From: Mesaphorura yosii
Lineage: Eukaryota > Arthropoda > Collembola > Poduromorpha > Tullbergiidae
Direction: 5' to 3'
Assembly: GCA_009869945.1 (NCBI GenBank)
Contig: WIXG01000029.1
Span: 62,001 to 126,000, forward strand
Length of the DNA stretch: 64,000 nucleotides
The notes beneath the pieces are model-generated. The model was not told the origin of the DNA and did not search any database. It saw only the letters and a list, made by a program, of their open reading frames with translations. Both the position numbers and the translations under genes were made by a program. Shown in pieces: positions 24,661 to 34,486 of this stretch (within the stretch, counting starts at the first letter, position 1; each line of letters opens with the position of its first letter).

Positions 24661-24912
24661 TCACTTTTCACGGTACGCAGCGGGCGGAGTTTTCATATGA
24701 TAAGTCTGGTTTTCGGAACTTTTGCACTTGCTTGACTGATTTGCATTTGACCTGGGTAAAACATCTTGCTTTGGTTTAATTTTAGCTGGGGCGGCGCAGC
24801 AATTTGACTCATGACGATCGATGCGGTCTGGAAAGAATTTTCTGCCACACATTTTACAGGGTACCAGCTCCTGCAAGTGCTGGGAATAGGCGCTTTGTGC
24901 AACTCTCATGAA
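24661..24912 (-). CDS. C2HC-type zinc-finger ORF, gene model unresolved
   Basis: The frame is open from 24955 down to a stop at 24661. It contains one clear C2HC finger, LVPCKMCGRKFFPDRIDRH followed by ESNC, of the kind found in ZC2HC1 proteins. The first in-frame ATG is at 24912 and gives 83 aa. The tail is Ser/Lys/Gln-rich and shows no second finger. Upstream on the same strand, an ATG at 25080 opens a frame that ends at a good donor (C then GTAAGT), and a CAG acceptor stands directly before 24955. Joining them puts the finger out of frame, so either this model is wrong or the locus is damaged. A GTGAGA just before the stop offers a possible further donor. Confidence 0.4.
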   Translation of the reverse strand, partial: FMRVAQSAYSQHLQELVPCKMCGRKFFPDRIDRHESNCCAAPAKIKPKQDVLPRSNANQSSKCKSSENQTYHMKTPPAAYREK

Positions 24913-24956
24913 GAGATCGCTTTCCGCTATCAAAACAGAATTGTGTTTGCATTGTG

Positions 24957-25612
24957 TCAACTGTCAAGGTTCAATGAGTTCAAATGTAAGCATGATAAAC
25001 TTACGATCCAACACTGCCACCATGCGGATGGAAGGCATAGAAGGTGCGAATTTAGAAGAATGTTGTTTGTTCAGATCCATCTGTGTCAATTTACTGTGTG
25101 CTTGAACATTATGAGGGCACAAGATTGACGTTGACGTGATCTACACTACTGGCATTCCCTAATCTATCTGTTCTAAGGTTTGAATTCATTTCACGAATTT
25201 GAGCACTGTTTGACGCTAATTCGATTTAACCTGTGTGCTCGATTAAGTTTTGATGATGCAGGATCCAGCTCCAAATAATGGCACGACCAACTTCCACCGA
25301 GTCGTGAAGACTAGTTGAGGTTTCAATGGGTCTATCATTAAGTTTCTGCTCAATCTTGTCCAGGATCCGCTGGCTTCAGCGAGCAACTGTAGGCGGTGAT
25401 GCCACACATGGGTGGCATGGGCAGTATTGACATAACAACTTCCACCTACACCTAGAATAGGAAGGAGTCTGTCCCTGTACAGAAAGGCCATGAGCACGTT
25501 GGCCAAAGAGTGAGGAATTTTGGCTGTATGCTTTATTATTGATTTATTGGCTCAATGGCCCTCTTCAATTAATTTGGAACTTGGGAAGTAGACAAGAATT
25601 AAGAATTTAGGT
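24957..25612. other. Intergenic with poly(A) signal of the nuclease gene
   Basis: Between the C2HC ORF and the endonuclease. On the minus strand AATAAA occurs at 25548-25543, 65 nt past the endonuclease stop, with a second copy a few bases further on. The minus ORF at 25243-25506 has no recognisable features. Confidence 0.55.
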
Positions 25613-26637
25613 TTAACCAATGTATTTCTTCCATTCAGCAGCTGTACTAGCATCAATTGCCTTCGCGTTAATACAATCTGCTGCGCTCGGAAGTTTCGCA
25701 GTTTGTCTCCCAGGAGTCAGAGCCTGAAACGCTGCCGTCCAACCTTGAGCTACCAGCGTGGGGTTAGTCAGCGCTAGCACATCCGACTGGGATCTCGGAA
25801 TGATGACTGTCGCGTTTCTCGCTGCCATCCCCGCACTGTCGTTAATATTCGTCAATGTGTTGTTGCCGATGAATGCCACGACTTTTGGGATGTTCGAGAC
25901 TGCGTCGCGGTAGCAAACAAGCTTCCAGAAGCAAGCCGGAATGACCCAGCCTCGATAAGTAATAGGTCCGTCTTTTGCGTTGTCTGCAGAGCAGACGCCA
26001 GTCATGATAATGCCAGTGGTGGACCTCAGCTTGTTCTCCGCGCTGACTTCCACAATACGCCAAGGCTGTTGATTCGTGAACGGGTCCTGCGGAGCGATAT
26101 TCACACAGTAAAATGTGCTGTTAAGCGCATCTTCGGAAAATCTCATTGGATTGGCCGGAGTGAGGTGACCACGATCCCAATTGGTACGCCCAGAAAATGT
26201 TCTCTGATCGGCAGTCATGTAATAGCCAACAGTGCAGTTCGCTTGTGGGTTCGGAGCCGGGACTGATGAGCAGCCATACGGACGAAATGGCTCTTGACGA
26301 TCGAAGTTCTTTTGCCTGTTCAAATCGTCTTGCAACATGGTGCTAGAAACGACCAGTTTTCGCTTTGTATCGAATTGAATCAAAATGAAGTTGAGTCGGC
26401 CCAGAGCAGAATCAGCCTCAATCGTAAAAGTGCTGATACCATTGGCATCAGGAGCTGAGCAACTGTTGACTGAAAGTTGAGCCCGAATTCAGAAACCAGC
26501 TCAAAATGCACATATATGGCAGTCTAAATCCAATGTCACTCACCCGTCGTCGACTGAGATACCACATTGTCCGCAAGCGACAGGGCAAACCAGATTGCAA
26601 GTGCGCTGGAGACGTACGCAGTTAGTTGCTTCATCAT
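25613..26637 (-). CDS. Secreted DNA/RNA non-specific endonuclease
   Basis: Two exons, 26637-26544 and 26469-25613, phase 1, 316 aa. The family cleaves single- and double-stranded DNA and RNA using one Mg2+ ion. The first 28 residues are a signal peptide (QLTAYVSSALAIWFALSLA core), so the enzyme is exported, probably for digestion or extracellular nucleic-acid clearance. The hallmark motif is present as NWDRGHLTPANPM, with the catalytic His in DRGH. The metal-binding Asn is likely in FYCVNIAPQDPFTNQQPW. A CFWKL element and a region rich in Thr/Ala/Asn follow. Cysteines are numerous, as expected for a secreted enzyme. The first of two adjacent ATGs was taken as start. The length fits arthropod secreted members such as shrimp nuclease. 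Confidence 0.92.
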
Positions 26638-27564
26638 GTTAAAAAAAATCCTTCTCGGTGACAGTAAACTGCGTGGAAGTGGTGGAGAAACTGAAGTGAA
26701 TGCCACTGGAAGATAATGGTCTAGAGTGATCAAGTGTAATTTTCCAGACTGAAAATTATTCCTGTGACGCACGGTTCACCAACCATAATGTCCATTTTGC
26801 ATGTTCATCAATCAAAAACACAGCTTGTTTGTCAAGCAAATGCTTTTCTTAGAACACCTGTGACATGTTTGCCTTTGTATTCAATTCTGATTGAGTGAAT
26901 AATAGCAATTAATATCAATTACACACATGCATGACTTGTGTCGTGAGGTATGGTGTTGGCGTTCGTACTCAATTAAACGCAAACACAGGAGTGGCAGTAA
27001 CAAACAAGAGTCTGACCCAACTGCGTCCAGGCAGACGCGTACTTCGCTTTTCAGAACATTCTTTTTTGTTTAACGATGATTGTTAGTTAACATTTTGAAC
27101 AGTAATGGAAACAGCTGTAGTCTTCGTCTGTCGACGTTTTAAACCTCTTCACAGTTCTCTACTTCATAAATTTATGAGGCACAAGAACCGTTCTCATCGT
27201 TGGCTGTACGATGTCACGCCCTTTGTCCGATGAAGTTTATGTAATTCGATGCTCTTGAATCAAAATCAAGGAATCTTCCAGGCAAGCAAACCTGTCGGAG
27301 TTATTTCACGCCACCGCCACAGCAGACGTACACCTGTTTTTCCAAATAGGTCAAGTTGAGCATTGATGAACTACATTCCAGGTGGCAACTAACCTTAGGT
27401 GGAACTTGGAACATGTGAGACAGGTTGCATGAGTGACTGCAGTTCCAATTATTGATTCTATTAGCCTAATTTTGCTCCAATATTTGGATCACGGTTATAT
27501 TTTGCGTGGTGGTGGCTGGTGACATTCGAGTAGCAAGCATGAAATGATGTGTTGGCATATTTGG
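26638..27564. other. Divergent intergenic region
   Basis: Separates the endonuclease (minus) from the CBM14-like gene (plus), whose 5' ends face each other. Apart from the TATA box at its right edge, I see no clear element or ORF. Confidence 0.5.
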
Positions 27565-27571
27565 TATAAAT
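27565..27571 (+). promoter_or_regulatory. TATA box of the CBM14-like gene
   Basis: TATAAAT, 66 nt before the start codon, leaving room for a short leader with transcription beginning near 27595. It is the clearest core promoter element in the window and fits a highly or tissue-specifically expressed secreted protein. Confidence 0.6.
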
Positions 27572-27637
27572 AGATGTCAAGAGTTATTCTGGAATGCAGA
27601 TCGTTTGCGCGCTTCAGCATAACGGAAGTGAGAATTC

Positions 27638-28030
27638 ATGATGGCGTCTCTCAGTGTAAGTAAAAGCACATTCGCATTTCTTCTAAGCTCAACTAAGTTT
27701 GTCGCTTCTTATCTCTAGGCTCTACTTGCAATCAGCGCCTTTGTACTCTTGTACAGTATGGGTGAGATTTCAGGACAAACCACCACCACCACCACCATGA
27801 GCCCCACCAATTCAACTGCTCGCCCGGGAGAATGTGTAGAAGAAGGCGTGTTTGCTGGTCAGACTCCGAGTGAATTCTACATGTGCAAATTTGATAACAA
27901 TAAGAGCAAGCTGACCAAGTATACTGGAACATGCAAAGCTGAGTACGTTAAAACTGTCTACGACGCGAACATGAAGCGCTGTGTTTTGCCTAATAAGACC
28001 AGGAGTATTGAGGACGAAAATATTTGGTAA
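27638..28030 (+). CDS. Small secreted CBM14-like (peritrophin-type) protein
   Basis: Exon 1 is only 18 nt of coding sequence (27638-27655), exon 2 is 27719-28030, phase 0; 109 aa. A signal peptide (LSALLAISAFVLLYS core) is split by the intron. A short Thr run (six in a row) and a Thr/Ser/Asn linker follow, then a single domain with the spacing of chitin-binding type 2: ECVEEGVFAGQTPSEFYMC, then TGTCKAEY and KRCVLPNK. Canonical CBM14 domains have six cysteines; only four are evident here, so one disulfide is missing and chitin binding is inferred, not shown. A TATA box sits upstream and AATAAA lies 101 nt past the stop, so the whole transcription unit is under 600 nt. Confidence 0.75.
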
Positions 28031-28130
28031 TTAGTAAACTCGCGCGGCAATTTCGGTATCGCTGTATTATTGAAACCCCCAAACCACGAGAATATTTATT
28101 GCTGTAAATATTGTTTCTCAATTTCGTAGA

Positions 28131-28136
28131 AATAAA
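28131..28136 (+). terminator. Poly(A) signal of the CBM14-like gene
   Basis: AATAAA, 101 nt downstream of the stop codon at 28030, in the expected position for 3' end formation. Confidence 0.6.
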
Positions 28137-28471
28137 GATTCCAACTTGGGACATGAAACAATGGAACTTTCTACAGGCTCGTTGCTAATTGTTCCAACAT
28201 CTGCGTCGCCTTGCTCTGGTACCAATTTATGGCTAACTTGTTCCCTCAGATTACTTGCGACTTGCCGGAGCGTGGCAAGACCTCATTTTGTCATTTTGCA
28301 ATCAATGCCAGATATTTTCTTTATTTATTTAACCATTGAGCAAATCACAAAAGTCATACTTCATAAATATTAAGTAATGCTTCTACACTAATAAGCACGG
28401 ACATCAGAAAAGAAAGACGTCAAAAGACAGAATGTGCGAGGGATAACAGATAAGATGGACGGTGCTTTGAC

Positions 28472-29314
28472 TTACAGCACGATTGCGTTACTGGAAATGA
28501 GTTGAATGAAAAGGAAAGATAAAATGGATAAACCAATCACATAAAATGAACTAGCTGCGGACGAAGATCCGGCCTTCACACACAAGTCTGTAGTTGTAAC
28601 TTTGTAGCCGTTCTTGCACCTGCATTCCCCGATGTTTGAATCAGACGTGGCGAGACGAATTTGTTTAGGCAAACATTCAGCATGCTGAACACAGGCAGGG
28701 TACTTCAAATAATCTACTTGGTAAGTCGCGGTGGTAGTCGTCACATTGCCAACTTCATCTTTGTGTGTCGTTGAATTAACGACTGTGTTGACTTTTTTGG
28801 GATCAATGGCGCATTCGCCAAGAACTCTCGAGTAACACGAGTAGACGGGAATCTTTCTGTCCGAGACAAACGACGAAGACGAGGAGCTGCGTCCGTCGTT
28901 GTTGCCCGCGTTGGCCACCGCTTTTCCAACCTGATAACCGGCTACCCCAGCAATGACGCCACCAGCGACAGCTGTTCCAGTTGAAACGCCTTTACTCTTG
29001 CTTTTCGTCTTACCACCTTTTCCTGGTGACCTTCGCGTGCGAACCAATGCGGGTGGAATATCTTTCGCCTTGTACTCGCGGAATGTGTAAATCTGTGTCG
29101 TTGGTTCAAGACATCCACAGCGGTCATTGCGACAGGTGAGAAATTTGGTCGTATCACATGAGTCAGATGAGATCAGAACCGTCGTTTGATTTCCATCTGT
29201 CCGAGTTTCATTTTTTGCAGAAGTACATCGCGCGTCGTAGCTGTCGGCAGCAGACGAAATTTGGATGATGGTGCACAGAAACAGCAGAACTGATGCAAAT
29301 ATTACGGACTGCAT
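28472..29314 (-). CDS. Secreted, probably GPI-anchored protein with prion-like hydrophobic core
   Basis: A single coding exon of 280 aa. It has a signal peptide (SVIFASVLLFLCTIIQISS core), a Cys-containing N-terminal module, a strongly basic stretch (RTRRSPGKGGKTKSKSKG), and then a Gly/Ala/Val segment, GTAVAGGVIAGVAGYQVGKA. This order, basic then Ala/Gly hydrophobic with a GY, resembles the central region of PrP/Shadoo and also generic glycine-zipper membrane segments. A poly-Ser stretch and a C-terminal Cys-rich module (ending ECRCKNGYK) follow, and the protein ends in a Ser/Ala cleavage-like site and a hydrophobic tail, as for a GPI anchor. Several NxT/S glycosylation sites are visible. A CAG acceptor just above the start suggests a 5' UTR intron. 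AATAAA is at 28325-28320. I do not know a named family, and homology to prion proteins is not claimed. Confidence 0.8.
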   Translation of the reverse strand: MQSVIFASVLLFLCTIIQISSAADSYDARCTSAKNETRTDGNQTTVLISSDSCDTTKFLTCRNDRCGCLEPTTQIYTFREYKAKDIPPALVRTRRSPGKGGKTKSKSKGVSTGTAVAGGVIAGVAGYQVGKAVANAGNNDGRSSSSSSFVSDRKIPVYSCYSRVLGECAIDPKKVNTVVNSTTHKDEVGNVTTTTATYQVDYLKYPACVQHAECLPKQIRLATSDSNIGECRCKNGYKVTTTDLCVKAGSSSAASSFYVIGLSILSFLFIQLISSNAIVL

Positions 29315-31176
29315 CCTGGCTTGTATGATCTTACGGTCACCACGACACGGTTATCTGCAATGTAAAAGATATCTGAGATGAGTCGGTCGAAATCTAACTG
29401 CTGAGAGCTCAATCTTAGAATTTTTGCAGTAATTTGTGCAATGTTCAATTGCAGTCATGCATAAGCCACATGCATTTGGCATGACAAAGAAGGGGTGTTT
29501 AATGATAATTAGAAGTTAACATGCAACGCAGACGTAAGAGCTAAAAAATCTATATGCTACTTTGGCGATCATTAAAATAATAATGTCACGAATGCTATTA
29601 AAAATACTTTGCGTCCGCGACTGCTATTGTTGGGTTTGAACGGAATCGTGAGATTAAAGGTCCTCGCATATGACGTTATTCTACGCACGATCACAAGCCA
29701 GTGACCACTGGTTATGGATATTTAATGGCACTTTTATTCGAATTTGAATGAATCACGATGCCATTGTCAGTAAGCAGGGAAAATGCTTAGCTAGTCCGGA
29801 GACGGTGTCCAGTGCAACCCGTGCCTGGAACGTCTTCCAGCCAGCAGCGTTCAATGAGTGCTGCGCTCAATGCCGAAGAGAAACTGCAGCACAGTAGTTT
29901 CATCGCGAGCCCATCCTTACAAATTATGACTTGAAAAATTAAAATCCAGTTTACCTGGCAAACCTCAAAGTTAGAACCACAGAAATGGTCGTTCGATGCA
30001 CTGTTTTTCGGAACTTAGGTGTTTTTAGTCCCGGGTACAGTCTGTCACTGTCCGTAGTTGCAGTCCTAGCTGACTAGTTCTACAAAGACAACTTAATTGA
30101 GAAATGGAAAGGAATTAAATAATTCCTAGTAAAGTTAGCTGCGGAAAAGGCGTAATTCATAGAGAACTGAACTATGAGTCACTGTGACTCTGTCCTTCCA
30201 ATTTTCAAAGGAAATTTATTTCATTAACCATGCATATGACTGCAAACGTTAACGTGTGACGCGTGTGACGCTAAATAGAAATCAAGAAAACAATAACTAG
30301 CTAAGATGATTAATGCTTACAGTTTCGAACAGCTTCATATTTCTTTCTGCTAGCTAATCGTTAATCGTGGATTGATGTTGGATAAGTCATGCCGATATTT
30401 ACTCACCTCAATAATATTTCCTGATGCCTAGAGTCACAGGAAGTATGGGTGACTGAAGAAGTGGCTGGGATCAATCAATGAACTAAAAACACTGCTTGAA
30501 CAGAATCGCCTACGTTGTCTACGGGTCTAATTAATAAAATTACTGCTGCACAGAAATTCCAAATAATTACAGCAGATGCTCACAAAAGAATTTACGAGAA
30601 TGTGAAATGTCGCTAGCGAGCTTTGGCATTTGATTGTTGTACGTCAGCACAGCAGCTCAATGATAGATTTCTCAAAATCGAGGTCATAATCAGAAACACT
30701 ACTAAACTGCATTTTGCCTTGCAGTATTTGCAGTGGCCTCCGCATATCTGCATTTATTTGGTTTGTAGCTTGAGGCATGCCGAGAGAAATTAACTTAATA
30801 CGTGATGCTGGCTGAAGGGTAATGCCAATGCAATGGATGATTGTTGTGAGGTATTGAGCATCATACTGCAGTAACTGTAGTTGTATAGGTGCATGTTCAT
30901 TATTCACTCTCAGATGTGCGGCACATGACAAAGGGAACTGAACAATACTGAAGTAAAATTTTTACAACACATATTCTCAAAAGATATGCGTGTATTTGTC
31001 ATAATTGAACCTGGAATTGGTGGAAAAGGTAAAGAAGTGGTGAAATACTTAATGCAGAGTCAGATTTCAAGAAAAAAATTTATCACATTTTGATTTCTTC
31101 GCGTAGTTCGTAATATTGTGAGCATGATTAATGCGTGCTGGCCACCAGTTATCCCTGCTCATCGGCCAGTCACTGG
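29315..31176. other. Intergenic, no gene recognised
   Basis: Between the GPI-type gene and the HADH gene on the same strand. The longest ORF (30644-30931, minus) has no ATG at its start and no family resemblance. No repeat or RNA structure was evident. Confidence 0.5.
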
Positions 31177-32661
31177 CTACTTGGAGTACTTGTAAAATCC
31201 TTCGCCGGTCTTCCTCCCAAACTTTCCTTCTTTCACCTTTTGCCTGACAATATCAGGAACTTTGAACTGCGGATTACCGGCAAACCGCTTTTCCCAGCCT
31301 GTCAATTGCAAGATGTTGTTTGATTGTAAGAAGAAACTGGAGAGGCAAAGCGAAGCCGGGACTCGTTACCTTCGAGAATGAAGAGAGACAAATCCAATCC
31401 GGTGAAGTCAGAGAGCTCGAACGGTCCTGTATCCAGCGAAGAAATGACTCAATTTATTCACTTGTTTAATCCATTAACATTCCTATTTAGGTTCACTTAC
31501 CCATTGGATAACCAGCGCCTAGCTTCATGGCTGTGTCAATGTCCTCAAATGTCGCATCGCCTGCAATGACGTACAAGTATTAATTTTACATTTAGCCCGG
31601 CTTATTTTTAAGTTGGTTACCTCTTTCCAGCATTCTCATTGCCTCCAGTTTGTACGGAATCAGCAGGCGATTCACAATAAATCCCGGTGTGTCTTTGCAT
31701 GTTACTGTAACCTTTCCAATTTGTTTGCCAAACTCCTTCATTGTCTCGAATGAGGTGTCCGACGTTTCTGGAATCCTCACGACTTCCTGAATAACAGACT
31801 CAGTGCTTAGCTAGACATCACAAGAGACTATTTATTACTGCGAACTTACAAGAAGTTTCATGACTGGAACCGGACTGAAGAAATGCAGACCACCAAATCG
31901 GTCCTTCCGTTTAACTACGCTCGCAATTTCCTTAATCGGAATAGAAGATGTGTTGCTAGCAAATATCGCTTGACTTGGGGCAATCTGGAAAAGACGGGAG
32001 GACAAAATGACATGCGAGAAGGAGAAGCATTATTGAGAAAAATCCATCGTGCTCAGCACAGATTGTAATTCGCGTACTTACATTGTCGATTTCACTGAAA
32101 ACTTCTTGCTTAATGCCTAGATTCTCTATAATTGCTTCAATGACGAGGTCCGTATTCTTCACTGCGGCTTTTCTATCCTCTGTGAAATTTATTTTGGAAA
32201 GGCTTTGCTGGATGAATTCACCGGCTTTCCCAGAGTCCTCCTGCAGGTAAAGCATAGTAGCATGTATGTGACAAGGTGGAGATGACACTTTGTCACAACT
32301 CGTTTCGTCTACTACCTTGAACTGCTTTTTCGCAACGCGACCGAGACTTTGTGCGATGTTTGTCTTCGCTTGCTCCAGAGCCTTAGGGTTTACGTCCACC
32401 AAGTTAACCTGAAGACCGCCTTGAGCTGTGACCTGGTATTTCAATCGCAACGATTCCCATTAGCAGGTGTAGCGACTTCATTGACAAAAAGATTTTGACC
32501 TGCGCAATTCCGCTTCCCATCAGCCCGGCTCCAAGCACAGTGACATTCTTTACAGCCGCAAATTGGGGCGAGCCAGTGGAAAAATTGGCTCGGGCAAGAT
32601 TGCCCGTGTTTTTGACAGTCTTACCGATTGTTGAAACTGTACGAAGTATGAGTCGTGTCAT
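31177..32661 (-). CDS. HADH: Mitochondrial 3-hydroxyacyl-CoA dehydrogenase, copy 1
   Basis: Eight exons: 32661-32500, 32432-32316, 32240-32082, 31984-31850, 31786-31621, 31560-31501, 31426-31370 and 31298-31177; 325 aa. The enzyme oxidises L-3-hydroxyacyl-CoA to 3-ketoacyl-CoA with NAD+, the third step of mitochondrial beta-oxidation. A basic, Ser/Thr-rich presequence of about 35 residues precedes the Rossmann motif [15 protein letters not shown]. The catalytic His is in [10 protein letters not shown] and its partner Glu follows 12 residues later across an exon boundary (MKLL then EVVRIPETS). The substrate-binding TSNTSS-type loop is present as ASNTSSIPI, and the dimer domain has [12 protein letters not shown] and [13 protein letters not shown]. 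The protein ends GEGFYKYSK. The gene is head-to-head with a close paralogue. Confidence 0.97.
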
Positions 32662-33095
32662 TCTAGAACTTGTTAGTAAGTGGATTTATGCAGTCGAGAA
32701 ATCCAAGTTCGCTAAGTTAGTGATGTCAAAAACCAACAGCTGATGACTTATATCAAACTCCAAAACTCAAGTAACGCCGCGATTCGAATTAGCACTAAAA
32801 AAAACAAGAATCGTGCTTATGCTTACGTGAGACCTCGATTAGTAAGTGGACAATGGATTTTATACTTTGTACGCACGTACGATCTCGGGTTTCTGTTATC
32901 TCGTATGCTCCTATACTTGGAACTTCGAGCTATGCTTGAACTTTGAAACCGATACGATTACATAATCCTCAGAAGCTTAAGCTTTACAGCTGTAAAATAA
33001 CAAACAAGCCATCAGTTAACGCTCTTTAGTTCCTCTGTTACAAGTGTATGTTTCACTGTGTTCTGTTGTTTTCAGTGATAAATCAATTTCAAATC
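32662..33095. promoter_or_regulatory. Shared upstream region of two HADH genes
   Basis: 434 nt separate the two start codons, so both promoters must lie here or overlap. A TTTTCAG acceptor just before 33076 suggests a 5' UTR intron in the plus-strand copy. No TATA box is obvious on either strand. A bidirectional promoter is inferred from spacing only. Confidence 0.5.
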
Positions 33096-34413
33096 ATGAA
33101 GAATTTATCGGCACGCAATTTGTCATTTTTCGCTGTTTCTTCTTATGCAAAATACTTTTCAACTACGAGCACACCAAAAATGGCAACAATCAAAACAGTC
33201 ACGGTGCTTGGGGCTGGATTGATGGGAAGTGGAATTGCTCAGGTATGACACGCAGAACGCACTCCACGGAACCAGCTGCTGAGATCTTGAATTCTGATTG
33301 CTCCGATGCGATTCTTGAATAGGTGACAGCTCAAGCGGGGATCAACGTGAATGTTGTTGACGTCTCATCGGGTGCGTTGGACCTTGCCAAAGCCAATATT
33401 GTCAAAAGCCTGCAACGCATTGCCAAAAAACAGTTCAAAGTAAGTTCATGTCTGATTCAATTTCAAATCAACTCGACTGATTTTGTCTCGCGTTACAGGA
33501 AGACCCGTCCAAAGGTGAACAATTTGTTCGGCAGAGCATTTCATTTGTCAACTTCACCCCAGACAGAGATGCGTCTGTCGAAAAGTCTGATTTGATTATT
33601 GAAGCTATCGTGGAGAATCTTGATATTAAGCGAAAATTGTTCAGCGAAATTGATAAAATTGCACCAAAAAGTACAGTTTTTACGAGTAACACTTCGTCCA
33701 TTCCAATCAAAGAAATTGCTAGCGTGTCTGATAGAAAAGATCGATTCGGTGGCCTGCACTTTTTCAGTCCGGTTCCAATGATGAAATTATTGGTACGAAT
33801 TGGCAAGTCGAAATTCGCAGCCATTTGGTTCCAACGTTCATGTGATTGTTACAGGAAATTATCAGAATTCCAGAAACGTCGGATGCAACATATAAATTCA
33901 TGCAAGAGTATGGCAAGCAAATTGGCAAAGTTACAGTGACCTGCAAAGACACGCCAGGATTCATAGTCAACAGGTTGTTGATTCCATATTCGCTTGAAGC
34001 ATTCAAGTTACTCGAAAGAGGCGATGCGAGCTTTGAAGACATCGACACTGCCATGAAGCTTGGAGCTGGGTATCCAATGGGTAAGCGTAATTAAAATGAT
34101 TGACTGCCTTGATGGAAGTGCATGAATGCCAATGTGTAAATGCGTCCTGTAATATGAAGGACCGTTCGAGTTGGCTGATTTCACCGGACTTGATCTTAAC
34201 TTGTTCATCATGGAAGGTAACTTTCATTAAGACAGCACCTGCCATACTTGTTCGAGATGGATCATAAACTGTTTGTGTGCGAGGATTACAGGCTGGGAGA
34301 AACGCTTTCCGGATAACCCACAGTTCAAGGTACCACCAATCCTGAGAAAAATGGTCGCAGAAGGCAAACTTGGAAGAAAATCCGGGGAAGGATTTTACAA
34401 GTACAACAAATGA
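33096..34413 (+). CDS. HADH: Mitochondrial 3-hydroxyacyl-CoA dehydrogenase, copy 2
   Basis: Six exons: 33096-33242, 33323-33439, 33499-33792, 33855-34080, 34160-34216 and 34292-34413; 320 aa. All catalytic features of the family are kept: [34 protein letters not shown], Glu at the start of [21 protein letters not shown] and a C-terminal GEGFYKYNK. The N-terminus ([19 protein letters not shown]) reads as a mitochondrial presequence. The start was chosen at 33096 because an acceptor lies just before it; a longer frame from 33048 would cross that acceptor. Two introns present in copy 1 are missing: exon 3 equals exons 3+4 of copy 1 (294 nt), and exon 4 equals its exons 5+6 (226 nt), with identical lengths. 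Confidence 0.97.
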
Positions 34414-34469
34414 CGTGTTGTCATAAACCAGGCGTCGTCAAATGTATTCTTGACGCGAAGAAAATTGGA

Positions 34470-34486
34470 AATAAATATCTAATAAA
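34470..34486 (+). terminator. Poly(A) signals of HADH copy 2
   Basis: Two AATAAA hexamers (34470-34475 and 34481-34486), 57-68 nt past the stop. Confidence 0.6.

Noticed and set aside
30644..30931. Minus ORF of 95 codons
   Set aside because: It begins with TTG, has no ATG at its head and resembles no family; no acceptor supports an exon.
33468..34245. Several minus ORFs across HADH copy 2
   Set aside because: Antisense shadows of well-supported HADH exons.
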